A stretch of DNA of 64,000 bases, from contig JARBJD010000013.1 of assembly GCA_033064195.1 (NCBI GenBank), forward strand, positions 62,001-126,000, in the 5' to 3' direction. Origin of the DNA: Blattamonas nauphoetae (Eukaryota; Preaxostyla; Oxymonadida). Positions 45,170 through 57,210 of this stretch are shown piece by piece (within the stretch, counting starts at the first letter, position 1; each line of letters opens with the position of its first letter). Both the position numbers and the translations under genes were made by a program. Under the pieces are notes generated by a model that worked only from the letters and a program-made list of their open reading frames with translations, had not been told where the DNA came from and ran no database searches.

Positions 45170-46316
45170 TTAGATTCTGAAGCTGTCCTGGACGGAAGGT
45201 TTAAGTGCTTCAGCAATCGCAGTTCGTATAGCCGATCGAGAAGGCTGATCTGGCTCGATGTACGATTCGTAAAATGCCTTTTTGAACGATCTGAACGGAA
45301 TATCGTCCAAGGGTTGAAGTAAGTTCGTTGTGTTCGGTGGAAGAGTGAGAAGGTGGATGTGATTTTTGATTAGGGTGGCGTGAAGATCAACCTGTTGGAG
45401 TCGAGATCGTTTGTTTTCAACGAAAGGAATGAAAACGGTTTCCATATATTCTTTGAACGAAACTTTCTCTATCCAGCCTGACAAGTTGTTGAGTTGCACA
45501 ATTGAGTCGGGGGAAAAATCCTTAAACTCCAGTGCATCCTTCTTTTTTGCATGAATAATTGCATGAGGAAGACAAGTGCCGTCGCCACTTATGCTGGAGC
45601 AAAGCGTCGTATTTGGAGTTCGTGACGGCTTTTTCTGGGGTTGAGGTACGCAATTCTTGGTATGGAATTCAAGTAGAACTTTCTTTCCCGTCACTTTTAA
45701 GGATGTTTCATCGAAATTAAAAGGAAAGCGGTGATCAATGGATTATATTGATACGATCTCGGTTAGGAGAGTAGTCCAAGCGTTGATGGTCGCTGGATTA
45801 CAACATGAAATTTGGTTGACTTCCGTTTCGGATGGAGTGGATACGATGAGATCTTGCACAGCATCGGTATTGTTGTAAAGCCAGGAAGGACTCAACGGTC
45901 TGTCTTCGTACTCATTCCCTAATTCGTCTTTCAGAATTTTCTCAGCCTAGAATGGAAAATGAATGGAAAAAAACAAATATTGCTTGTTGGAGAACCGAAA
46001 ATTTGACCGTCCCTCGATCAGGCTTCTGTTCTTGGAAAGTACCCATTAAATCTTCACGGTGCTTCTTGCGCAGTCGATTTGGCCGTCCAGTAACGCCAAC
46101 ATCTCGTCTATTAGCAACGGCTCGTCGTGCTCGCCATACTGACGACCTCCCCGCTTTCACGACTCTGTTGACGATACCTTTCCTGAGATTCAGTTTGTTT
46201 TCGATTCTGATCACTTTCTCAGCCCTTGATAGTCCGAAATATTCCCGTTTTCCAAACTCTCGCTCAATAGCTTGTCGGTATGGGTCTTCACAGGTGTCCC
46301 TTTTTATCTTTCTCAT
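45170..46316 (-). pseudogene. Pogo-like transposase P1 with a homologous short intron, broken
   Basis: ATG at 46316 (MRKIKRDTCEDPYRQA). The N-terminal part carries a helix-turn-helix region (GLSRAEKVIRIENKLNLRKG). After ...VLQQ a probable 37-nt GC-AG intron (45947-45983) precedes AEKILKDELG. The DDE core has FNFDETSLKV and TNLLQPLDDIPF, but the second-Asp segment is replaced by RLQQVDLHATLIK, indicating a deletion, and the middle part needs at least one frame change. It starts 77 bases downstream of the stop of the related gene P2. Confidence 0.65.
45947..45983 (-). other. Probable 37-nt intron in transposase P1 (GC donor)
   Basis: On the minus strand the donor is GCAATATTTG and the acceptor CATTCTAG. 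A GT donor nine bases downstream would give 28 nt. Without removal the frame ends four codons beyond the acceptor. Same protein position as the other two transposase introns. Confidence 0.55.
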
Positions 46317-46455
46317 TATCTTCTTATCTTGTCTCCTTTTCTTTTTTGAGAGTTATCGATAAATACAAGCCACTGGAGGTGAGATGAGAAGATTAAAGTC
46401 TTATTTTGCCAGAATGGAGGGATCTGCCCTCAATACACTTCGTCCCGTTGTTGCT
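46288..46455. repeat. Left arm of a 170-base inverted repeat around transposase P2
   Basis: Inverted copy of about 48436-48603. Both arms contain the coding end AACGGGACGAAGTGTATTG, a TTGTCTCCTTTTCTTTTTTG block and an ATG followed by a Lys/Arg-rich start (MRKIKRDTCE here, MNREKKRETCE there). Confidence 0.75.
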
Positions 46456-47838
46456 TCGCGGTGATGTTTGACGAGATGCGGGTTTGTTAGATGGCTTCTT
46501 CACAGGTCTTGCTTTCATTCTGTTGACTTCGTTCTTGTTCAGCGCTGCTTTTTGTGGTGATAAAGGAACAACTTTTTTGTTTCTCAATTTTACACCGTCA
46601 ATACTTCTTCTGTGGTCCGTCTTCTTCTGAATTTGACCTCTGCACTCTTTCTTCTCCAGCTCCTCAACGGATTCTTTGGATGTCAGGAGTTTTCCGATTT
46701 GAACGATTGGAGCAATTCCAGAAAAAGATGCGTCTGCAAAAGTTGGGGATTTCGGATTTGATACAGTTTGCTCCCCTTCATTTCCAACGGCCATCTTCTT
46801 TACCAATCTTTCCAACGAGAGTGGTGCCACCCCACAGTTGGCAAATGCCTTCTTGACAACAGCTGGATTAAATGCTGCGGTGACTGCCACAGGAAGGCTT
46901 GCCTGGATCGCAAGTCTGTATGCTTCTTGGGTAAAAGGAGAAGGTTGAGTGAGATTCGTCGTGTTCGGTGGGAGAGCCAGAAGAAGGATGTTGGATTGGA
47001 TGGCCAATTCGGCGATGGATGCTGTCAGATGTGAGGCACAGTTGTCCAGAAGAAGGAGAGCGGGGATAGTGTTGAGATTGAGTCGTTTTCTTTTCTTGTC
47101 AATTGCGGGGAAGATTTCTTCGTTGAATATATCATATAGTATTATCGAGTTAACATATCCCTTCCCTTTGAACATAGGACGAATAATACAATCTAAAAAT
47201 GAAGTGAACTCCTTTTGTTCACTTAAACGAGGAAAAGCCAGATGGTGTCGCAAGGCCGAACCATCTGCACATACACAGCAGGTAAATGTGTAATTTTCGA
47301 TTTTAGTGAGACTCGGTATGAGAAGACGAGGCTTGGATCAGCTTGAAGAAAACTATACGCCCAATTTGATGACAGTTTTATGTCGTTAAATTGTGACTTT
47401 TCAATGTTTGATTCCATCTGGAGAGGAATTAGTGTGATAAAAGAGAGACACCTTCTTCTGGGTCATCATCGGTATGACCATTTTTTTGCTTCAATTTATT
47501 GTTTAACCACATACGTAGTTGAGCAATGCAGCATTCAGGAGCCACTCTCGGCCTCCCATTTGTCTGGCTCGACATAATGCCTTCGTTGAGAGGCCGGTGA
47601 TGCTCTGGATCACTCCGGGCATCACCATCCTCTTCTGTTCTATTTTCAGGAGGGCTTCCAAAGGTGACATCGAGGAGTACGGTTTTGAAAGGAGAATGTT
47701 TCGGCATTCTTCAAGATTTGTGTGCCATTTCTGACTGTGATGAGCAGGGTTCTGATTTGATCCCACTGATCCCACACTTTTTTGATCCCACCAAATTCCT
47801 ACTTTATAATTTCCTTTTCTTTCACAGTATTTCTTCAT
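46393..47838 (-). pseudogene. Pogo-like transposase P2, broken
   Basis: Minus-strand pieces: an N-terminal helix-turn-helix (SPLEALLKIEQKRMVMPG), then VCADGSALRHHLAF, then ALLLLDNCASHLTAS (second Asp) and LPPNTTNLTQPSPF, where the third acidic residue of QPLD is lost. The tail is Lys-rich and ends RSLHSGKIRL at 46393. At least two frame changes between N-terminus and core. The MITE at 47745-48306 is inserted in its upstream part. Closely related to P1 and P3. Confidence 0.6.
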
Positions 47839-48306
47839 ATCACTATCATATTATCCATATATTCTTGAAATGAGAATTAATTGTCCATAGAGTGAAAAAA
47901 TGTGGACAAGTTCTTTTTTGGCTGACTCCATCACCATCGTAATCTGAATTACCTCAATTCACCTGAAAAGATCGAAAAAATCGTCACATAAAATCCATTT
48001 CACAGAAACAATTCCAAAGAAATGAGATTGTAAATTTTGGAGATTGATCTGACCCTTTCAGAGCTGTATCAATTGATTGGAAAAAGCATGTGACACTAAA
48101 CCGAGACATTTGGAAGTGTGAAAGTCAAATATAAAGCAAATCAATTGAAATCTCACCGAAATATGTGAAAAGAATGAGAAGGGGACATCACCAGAAGAGT
48201 GGATTCGTAGTGCCTGTCTAGGCAAATTGTCCTCACCCCCAAAGTGGTCGGGTGAGGACAATTGTACTCAGCTTTACCTAAAATGGTCGGACTACTCAGA
48301 ACCCTG
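47745..48306. mobile_element. hAT-type MITE D1, 562 bp
   Basis: Ends CAGGGTTCTGA and TCAGAACCCTG, exact 8-base duplication GTGATGAG at 47737-47744 and 48307-48314. Subterminal sequence matches both D2 (57211-59697) and, in inverted orientation, MITE M. Contains a short inner palindrome around GTGAGGACAATTG. No coding capacity. Confidence 0.92.
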
Positions 48307-48435
48307 GTGATGAGTGTGCTTTTGCTTCTGAAAAACAGAGGAAGAGACATGATGCGTAAGAATGAGGAGGGATAGAGTGACTCACATACAGATCGTGTCT
48401 AGACTGACATCAGATTCTGTTGCGCCTAGAGCGAG

Positions 48436-48603
48436 AAACGGGACGAAGTGTATTGAGGGCAGATCCCTACGTTCTCGCAAAACAATCGATTTTAAGATTT
48501 TCATCTCTCCTCCAGCGTTTGTTTTTTGTGTTGTACTTTCAAAAAAGAAAAGGAGACAAGATAGGAGGATGAATAGAGAGAAAAAAAGGGAAACTTGTGA
48601 AAT
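48436..48603. repeat. Right arm of the 170-base inverted repeat around transposase P2
   Basis: See the left arm at 46288-46455. Here the plus strand reads the P2-type end NGTKCIEGRSLRSRK and then a P1-type start MNREKKRETCE. Confidence 0.75.
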
Positions 48604-49222
48604 GCAGAAACTGAAATGTCTCGGGTTTAAGAATGTCTCGGGTTGTTGAACGACGGTCGTATAGAAGACGATTTAGGAACCAGATTGAAATCGTTGTTGA
48701 GATCAGAAACGAAAAGTCAATCCCGATTGAACATTTCTGAATCTTGTATTGAAAGGAATTTAGGTCATTTCCATGATGCCAATATTTGACCTAACTTCCA
48801 GGAACATATCCAATATTTTGACCTCATTTTAAGCGTCAATTTTGAAGCAAATTTTTGTCCTAGTCCACAAATATTGTCACTTTTTTCGATGTTTTTTCAC
48901 TTTTGAACTCGAATAAAGTGAATCCAACTTGAGAACCACTTTGAAAAAAATCGCAAAAATTATTAAAATGTCGGGGACGATGTGAGTCGTCGATCAAAAC
49001 AATCCTGATGAACATCGGTTGAGAATTCGTGGAGCTACGTACCGAACTGTGGTCATAGAAGTGACGAAAAAGTCGATTTTCAGAACTTGCTTAAAACAAC
49101 TGCTATATGGCTCAAATCCATCTCAAACACGTTCTAAAATGACAAAATCGATTTCGAAAGGTGAAATTCGCGATAAAAAACACTTTTGGGATTTTTGGTA
49201 ATAGATGTTTCTAGTGGCGTCA
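48604..49222. other. AT-rich, no clear gene
   Basis: About 620 bases without recognised features before MITE M copy 3. Confidence 0.4.
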
Positions 49223-49230
49223 CCAATCGG

Positions 49231-49751
49231 CAGGCATCTGAGTAGTCCCATCAAAATAGGTAAAACTGGGATCAATTGATGTCAGTGCCTAAATTTGGAC
49301 TGAGATCAAATTTCAACTCTTTTCCTTTGAGATTTTCTCATTATCACTTCATTAATCATGTTCAATTCACTTCTTGTTTTCACATAATGCTCTTCAATAT
49401 TTCAGACAGCTCTTATTTCCCAAAAACACGCACGATCACAATCACCAACACTTCTTTTTTCGATGTATTCCCTTCATTGACTTTAGTCAGTGAGAAAAAA
49501 CCATCAAAGAAGACATAATAACGCATTATCGACTTGGTTTTATAATTATTGTTGTAGAACAAACTGAAACAGCAGCACCCAAAGTTTGCATTTTCATGAT
49601 CTATGAAGTGACCATTTTCCTTTTTACTTTTTTTTCCATTCAAATATCATATATAAGAAGACTTTTTTGAAATGAAAGAAACGAAATGGTATTGTAGGTA
49701 TTTAGTGGGATCAGATCCGACTGGGATCACTGGGATCAAATCAGAAGCCTG
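49231..49751. mobile_element. hAT-type MITE M, copy 3, 521 bp
   Basis: Nearly identical to copies 1 and 2; exact 8-base duplication CCAATCGG at 49223-49230 and 49752-49759. The target resembles that of copy 1 (GGAATCGG). Confidence 0.93.
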
Positions 49752-49802
49752 CCAATCGGTGTCCTGTCACCAATCGGCGCTTTTTCTGGAATTATCACTT
49801 TT

Positions 49803-50332
49803 GGTCAAACTAAGAAAAAAAATCTTTTTGAATTATTCCCCGGCGCGATCCCGAGAAAACCTCAGAATACCCCCTTTTGCCCGAAGACAAAAATCGTTTT
49901 GGCAATATCTCAACAACCAGTGAATCGATTTTGATGAAATTTTTCACAAAAACGTTTTTTCGGTGAAATGAACATTTAAAAAAAATGGAAAAAAAATATT
50001 TGGTATTTGGGAAAAGTGAAAAAAAACCCATATTTGTCTCGACAAAAACTTCTTAGAAAAAAAAGGTATATTTTTCGAGCACCATTTGTCGAGATCTATA
50101 CGATTACAATGCATTTTGTTTCATTCAAAACGGATGGCTAGTTGTGGAGAAATGAGGGAAAAAAGTTGAGAAAAATGTGTGGACGCTTAGAGGAAACAGT
50201 ATTTTGAGGTTTTCTCCCGACACAGAGGTTTCGGCGCGGAACCAAATATTATTTTTCTTAGTTTGACCAATATATATTTGTCAAGCCCCATGTTACGGAT
50301 TCATGAATATGTACGGATTATTGACACTCCTA
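49803..50332. mobile_element. Fold-back element B3, left end missing
   Basis: Family B sequence from TTGGTCAAACTAAG to the right terminus ACACTCCTA. The left outer 60-80 bases present in B1 are absent, so it is truncated at the left. Confidence 0.75.
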
Positions 50333-50372
50333 TTCGATCAAGGCCCGATCGGGAGTTTTCTTGATCAACTCA

Positions 50373-50970
50373 TAGATATGTCATTAACCCGGTCCGTGTC
50401 ACCAACCCGGAACATGGAGTCCAAATAAACCATATTGGTCCGACAAAGAAAAAAATGAAATTTGAGACATTTCCTATTTGGGGAATTCGAGAAATCCTTA
50501 AAATACCTCGTTTTGGCCACGTTTCAAAATGTGTACGAGTATATCTCAACAACCAGTGAACCGATTTTCATGAAATTTTTCACAGAAACGTTTTTTTGGT
50601 GAAACAAAAATATTGAAAAAAAATGAAAAAAAAATTTTGGGTATTTGGGAAGATGTGAAAAAACGCTGTTTTTCTCGCCCAAAAATTTCTTTGGAAAAAA
50701 AGGGTGATGTTTTTTGTGAGTCTTTTTTCGATATATTCACGATACAAATGCTTTTTATTTGGTGTAAAACGGATATCTGGTTGTGGAGATTTGAGCTGAA
50801 AAAGTCTGAAAAATGTGTGCATTCCTGCTGTATAGAGTACTATGAGGTTTTCTCCGATTCCCCGCGGAATTGAACTCTCAAATTTCATTTTTTTCTTAGT
50901 TGGACCAATATGGTTTCATTCAACCCCAGGTTCCGGGTTGGTGACACGGACCGGGTTAATGACATATCTA
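50373..50970. mobile_element. Fold-back element B4, diverged member of family B
   Basis: Ends TAGATATGTCATTAACCCGG and its inverse, 3-base duplication TCA at 50370-50372 and 50971-50973. Inner blocks (TATCTCAACAACCAGTGAACCG) are shared with B1 but the outer arms differ. 598 bases, nearly the same length as B1 (599). Confidence 0.8.
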
Positions 50971-50973
50971 TCA

Positions 50974-51271
50974 TATATACCATTTTTCGAGTTTCTCCCA
51001 ATTTTAAAAAAATGTATGCGCTTTCAGCACTTCGCTTTTTAGGATCACTTTTCCCTCCTATTTACGGTTTTACACTTCATTTCGCTCGGAGTCGCCTTTT
51101 GGCGCCTCTTTTCAACTTCACTTTTTCACCTCATTGTTCACCACTTTTTTCACGAATTTTCGTTTTTTGCGTTAGATTTTTCGATTTCTTTAGATTCGCG
51201 TCCTTCCGACGCTTTTCCTAGGTTCCCGACCACCTCACCTTCATAGTCGTCATTTTTTGACATCTCCCTTT
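50974..51271. other. 3' flank of transposase P3
   Basis: T-rich sequence, no gene recognised. Confidence 0.35.
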
Positions 51272-52366
51272 TTACACCAGATTTTCTCCCTTTTTTCTCA
51301 CTTCAAACATTGTCATCCGCGTTTTCACCCACCGGAGGTTCTTTTGAACTGCCGGAAGGAGTGCGGAAGCGATGGCTTGTCGAATTGAAGAACGATCTGT
51401 TGCTTCTGGTTCTTCGTAGTACCGATAAAAGTGCGTTTTTAGTGTTCTGAATGGAGAATCATCCATTGGTTGGAGGAGATTTGTTGTGTTGGGAGGAAAA
51501 GTGTGCAGGATTATCTTGTTTTGAAGGAGAAGATCATAAAGTTCTTGCTGAAATCTTGAAGAATGTGAATCCACGAGGAGTAGTGCCCATCTTCCTGCGA
51601 GTGATTGACTTTTTCTTTTCTTGACGACTTTCTTGATAAAAATCTCTGAGATATAGCGAATGAAGGTTGATTTGTCCATCCAACCGATTCTATTTGGGAG
51701 TTGACGGATGAGGTGCTTGGGATATCGTTCAAATTCCTGCGCGTTTTTTTTGGTACCAGAAGAACGTTCGGCAAAAAAGTCCCATCTGCACAAATACAAG
51801 AGCAGATCGTTGTATTTGGACTTTTCATCGGCTTTCTAGCAGGGAGAGGTGTTGAATTTTTGTGATGAGCTTCTAATTGAACTTTTTTGCCAGTTTCATT
51901 GAGCAACGATTCATCAAAACAAAAAAAGCAATCTTTCATCGATCTCGTACGTTGATGAAACAGTCGCAATTGTCTCAATCCATTGTCGTACTGTCGTGGG
52001 ATTGCAGCAGGAGATTTTTTTCGACTCTATCATCGCCGGTTTGGAAATTTTCAGTTCAGATGAAAAAGTCTTGTTGTGATAAATCCAGGTTGGGCTGAGT
52101 GGGCGTTCCAAGTATTGATCGCCAACCTCGTCGAGAAGCATCTTCTCTGCCTAAAAGTTGTAAAAAAAGAATATCATGAATACTTCTTTCTGAAGAACCG
52201 GAAGTTTCACGGTTCTATGATCTGATTTCTGTTTGTTGAATTGGCTGAATAATTCCATTCTTTGAGACTTGTTCAGTCGACATGGGCGGCCGACAACACC
52301 ACAGTCGCGATCTTGTGTGGTGTTTTGGGATCTTTCTGCCTTTTCATTGATGATGGGTTCTACCAA
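51272..52366 (-). pseudogene. Pogo-like transposase P3 with a 33-nt intron, broken
   Basis: Minus-strand relative of P1 and P2. The first exon lacks a normal ATG start and ends ...VLQKE; a 33-nt intron (52151-52183) is followed by AEKMLLDEVGDQYLERPLSPTW. The DDE core shows FFCFDESLLNETG, ALLLVDSHSSRFQ and NLLQPMDDSPF, all three acidic residues present, but spread over three frames, so at least two frameshifts. The N-terminal start is truncated where the Polinton region begins. Confidence 0.65.
52151..52183 (-). other. 33-nt intron in transposase P3
   Basis: Minus strand donor GTATTCATGATATTC, acceptor CAACTTTTAG, homologous position to the introns at 40898-40930 and 45947-45983. Confidence 0.65.
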
Positions 52367-52559
52367 GTCTGTTATCTTTCAACCTCATTTAACATTTTCA
52401 CTTCAGTGGCAATGCTCGACAAAACAATTCCTTGCACAAAGAACGACTATGAATTGAAATTGGATATGATCAAAAAAATGCGCTTTCCGGCCAATCAGCA
52501 GCTACTATGGCGGATTAAGGAGGTATGGCGGATTTTACACTCTCTGTATTTTACTCGCT

Positions 52560-55500
52560 GAACCAAGAGACAAACTTGCCTTCAATGAATGTCTGACGAA
52601 CGCTCGAAAGAAGATCATAAAGAATGAGGTTGAGAAGGTTGAAGACAATGGAAAACCATATCAGTTGTACTTCCACAATCATCTGAAGAACGTTGAGGAA
52701 ATCACAATATTCATCAAAGCAGTGTATGAAAAAGAAAAGGATCATCCGTTCAAGATCAATATTGATTTCGGTAAGATTGTTGAAAGAAAGGACAAAGTTG
52801 AGACGACTTTCAATGACTTCAGACCAGAATTGGAGAACACATCGAAGAGTTAACCAGCTGTGATAAGAAGTGCAGGACATCTCAATGAGTACTCAAAATA
52901 TGCAATCAATCTGATCAAAGAAACACAGGAGAGAACACAGATGGATACGAAGACAATGTTCATTGCATTCCACTCAATTCTGGTTGCAGTCTATCGATTT
53001 CCAGTTGCAGGAAATACAAATGCTATTCTCACTGAACACATCAAAACAAGAAACGTTCGGTACATTGATTCTGAGTACAACATCTGTTTCTTTCAAGCAC
53101 TATCATTCCTCAAACTTCCTGAAGTTCAAGGTAAGCAAAGATCAATCAATATGAGGAACAGTGAAACCTTCAGATTGTTCGCACAATGGATGAATCTCAC
53201 ACATCTCAGATCACATCAATTGACACCACATCTACGAAAATATCCTGGATTTGATATTGCTTGTGACATTGAGAAAGCGATGATGATGTTCAACATCACA
53301 GTTCACGTTTATGAATACGACGAAGACAAGAAGCGGTACTTCCTAAATCAATCGTACATCAACGAGAATGATGTTGCAAGAGTTCTCCCACTTCTGATGA
53401 TTCTACTGACGGCAACTCTCGTTCATGTGATGTTCATTGTTGATCCTGAGAAATTAACTGGATACAAACTCTGTCCATTCCGTCAATCGAGAGGATTCCA
53501 GGTGAAGGATTCTCACTTCAAGACATACTACGAGAAACATCTCAAAGAGTGTATAGAAGTTGATGGAAAACATGTGAAGAAGATCTCCCTAGACATAACA
53601 CCAAGACCATATGTACCAGACATTCTCAAACAGAAGACTTATGAATTTCTGATGGCACACAAAAGACAAGACGAATTCATACCAACACAGTACTACATCA
53701 CTTATGATTTCGAAACAATGGAAGATCTCATTCTTGACAATCTATGCTCTGATGACAACACACAATTGATCTCACACTTGAAACCCCTCTCCGTTGCATC
53801 AGCAATCAAAACAAAATCAGGAGTGAAGTCAATCTACTTTGATCTTCGAGATGGAAATGACTTTGTGAAGCAATGGATCAGACAGCTCTTCAAAAATGCT
53901 GAGACAGTTCGAGAAGACAACCTTTACGAGGATGCAAAGATTCCCTCACAAAATGAAGTCAGTGTCATTGGATTCAACAGCTCCAGATTTGACATCAATC
54001 TCATCTTTCGTGATCTGATTGACAAGGATTGGAAAGTGGTGAGCTTCCTTGGATCTACAACAAAGTATAAACAAGTATTGATCAGACATGAGAGAACACA
54101 ACAGATGCTTCGATTCATTGACATGATGTCACACACAGGACCAATGACTTTGGATAATGCAGTCAAAGCCTTCGGAGGAAACACGACACTTCAGAAATCA
54201 TTCTTTGCATACGAAACATTTGATTCATCAGACTACGATACTGTGCTTAGCAACCAGAACCTTTCTCCAAATATGAATTCTATTCCAGTCTGAACAACAG
54301 TGAGATGTCCGACAGTGATTGCCACATGTATCTTGATGATTGGAGCAAGCAAGGCTTCAAGAACCGTCGGGAATACCTTAAGTTCTACAACATCAGAGAC
54401 GTCGAATGTATGAGTGCACCGCTTGATAATCTGATCGATCTAGACTTCCAGTACAAAGTGGATATGTTGTATAGTCTCTCACTGTCAGCGAATGCTTCAG
54501 CCATCAAGTATGCATGTGCCTACAAGGACTTTGATATCGACGATGATGTCAATGGGGTGGATCAATCTGGTAAAATAAAAATCACCAAACAATACTGGAA
54601 GTACAAAGTTGCATCGTACATTTATCAAGACCAGAAAGCTCATCGCAATTCTACCAACAACGTCAATGAATCAGACTACGATTGGTTTGTTCAACAATGC
54701 AAGAGAGTGTGCTACATCTGCAAGTGCCACTTCACTCAAGCAGTACGACATACACTGGACAGAATCGACAATTCGAAAGGACATTCAAAAGAGAACGTAA
54801 AGATCTGCTGTGACTACTGCAACACTTACAAGTCAGACAAGGACGGACATCTCACAAGATTGAGAATTCAACTGAAGAAATATTGCATCTGGAAATCACT
54901 ACCAATGACTCTGACACACGAGCAGACCTATCACAAGTTGAGAGCAGCAGTGACTGGTGGATTTTTGAATGTTCAACACCGACAGAATATAAAAGATGTG
55001 ACACCGATCAATCACTTCACATATGAAGATGGAAAAGTTGTCTCCACTGATACAGACCATAAAATGACTCATGTCTGTGGTGTTGATTTCAACTCTCTCT
55101 ACCCAAGTGCTTTCTCTTCAATCAAGAACAAGAACAATCCATACACTAAACACAGAATGTACATGCCGGGAAGATGTTTGTACACAGCAACAGGCTATAA
55201 AGAATGTCGTGTGATCATCGAAGACAAGAATCAGAAGACACTTTTCGTTGCAGAGCTGAAAGGACACATCGATGAAAAGCACGTCAATGATTTCATTAAC
55301 TTCCCACCAATCTTTAGAAACATCATTGTCAATACGACAGAAGAAAGCACTGGAGAGAAGACTTATTCGTTGATGAAAAAACATGGATTGAAGACTGATG
55401 ACAAACAAAGAAAACTGACCCAACTCTTGAGCACACACGATCTGTATATGTTCTTTTCGACATACTATCTGTGGTTTCTCATTGACTATTGCCATTTCAT

Positions 55501-56430
55501 AATTGATGACGTAAAGACTGTGATGGTGTTCTCGAGACATGCTGGATTTGAACCATTCGTGACCTCATTCATGAATTATCGAATTAAAGCAATGAAAGTT
55601 AAAAACAAAGGAAAGGAACAGTTCTGTAAGACCAACTTGAATGGAAGTTACGGATACGATGGAATGAACACTGAGAAGTACAACTCAATCACAATCTGCA
55701 ATGGGAAGAGAACATATTTGAAACAGATGATGAAAGGATTTGTGGCAACAAGAGAGATCAATGAGGACAACTACATTGTGATTGAAGACAGAGAGAAAGC
55801 ATCATGCAAAACATGTCTGCAAGAAGCAGTGTTCACACTCGACAATGCCAAGTTCTGGTATCTGAATTTCATCTACAACTACATGAACAAATGTCTTGAC
55901 ATGAACAAGATTCACTTTTGTGAGGGTGATACTGATTCTGCATATTGGGCGATTAGTGGAGATCCGAATGCTGGAATTCATCAACAGTTTGAACATGTTA
56001 TTGCTGACAAAGAATTCTATGATGCACACTAATATGAATGGTTTCACAATCCTGAAAAAGGAGTTGATGATGAGAAGAAGCTGTTGGGATTCGCAATTGA
56101 GAAGGAAGGTGAACAGATGATCTGTCTTGCACCCAAGTGTTACTCTCTCGATGAGAAATGCAAAATCAAAGGAGTGTCTTTAAAGAAAACAAATTTCGCG
56201 AGTGACGATTCTGAGTAGTATCTGAATGGAGAGAAAACTGTGACTACAAACCTGAACTTCCAGACGAGAAGAGTCGTGAGTGATGAGGACACCAATGGAT
56301 TCGAGATAGCAAAAATACCACAGCAAAAACTCAGTCTCAGTGGAATTCATCTGAAGGCAATCGTGATGGAAAATGAATTTTGTCCTCCATTGATTTCTGG
56401 ACTGAAAGCTACAGAATATAAAGTTGAATA
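52560..56430 (+). pseudogene. Polinton DNA polymerase B (fossil)
   Basis: Shows exonuclease signatures (TYDFETME, FNSSRFDIN) and polymerase palm signatures (GVDFNSLYPS, NLNGSYGYDG, EGDTDSAYW). An inserted Cys-rich HNH-like segment (CYICKCHF...TLDRIDNSKGH) lies before the palm. Broken. Confidence 0.85.
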
Positions 56431-56454
56431 AACACAAACTTTTTTTTGTACAAA

Positions 56455-57210
56455 TGAACACCCAACAGATTAGTGCTTTAGCGAATAGACTGCTACGGTG
56501 TACACAGCATTCTAAAAACGAAATAGTCGAAAAGAAATGGACTGTCACAAACATTTTGCCAGTCTATCACGTCTCTGATTCACACGGAGAATGGGATGCA
56601 GATGATGAGACATATTTCGAGGATTGGTTTAATGGAGGTTTCTCTCCTGAATTATCACTACCTGAAGGAAGAAGAGGAGTTCAACATTTTAGAAGCAGCT
56701 TCCTAGGCATTCGTATTCGGGATTGCACTGCTGAAGATGCATTCAGAGCATGTCAAGATTATCATCGCGATGTGAATCAGGAAGTGAATTTCTCACCACG
56801 GATTCGAAAGCCTGCAGAGGCTACACCAATTCCAAGACCGACACAGATGACACAACCTGAATCTCCAATCATAATTGGACTGAAGAGAAACTTGAAATCG
56901 ATTGGTATCGAGAATGAACTTCCAAGAAAGGTGATGAGGTTCGAAGATGATGTTCTCATTATTCCTAAGTCACCACAACCAACTCAAAGTGTTCGACATC
57001 CATTGGAGATCAGACAGTACGAACCTACGACACAACAAGTTCTCAATAAATTGGCACATATGAAAGGATTTTTTGATCATCAACAGAGAAATGATTCAGA
57101 TGATGAACAGATCAAAGCTGAGAACTCAATACTGAATAATCAAAAGCAAATGGAACTCTTCATTACCTCACACATTCTGGCTTTAAATAATATGAACAGA
57201 GACACATTTG
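56455..57210 (+). CDS. Polinton-encoded protein of unknown role (fossil element part)
   Basis: About 250 codons, hydrophilic with a proline-rich middle. No family recognised. Its downstream end is where the hAT element D2 entered. Confidence 0.5.
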
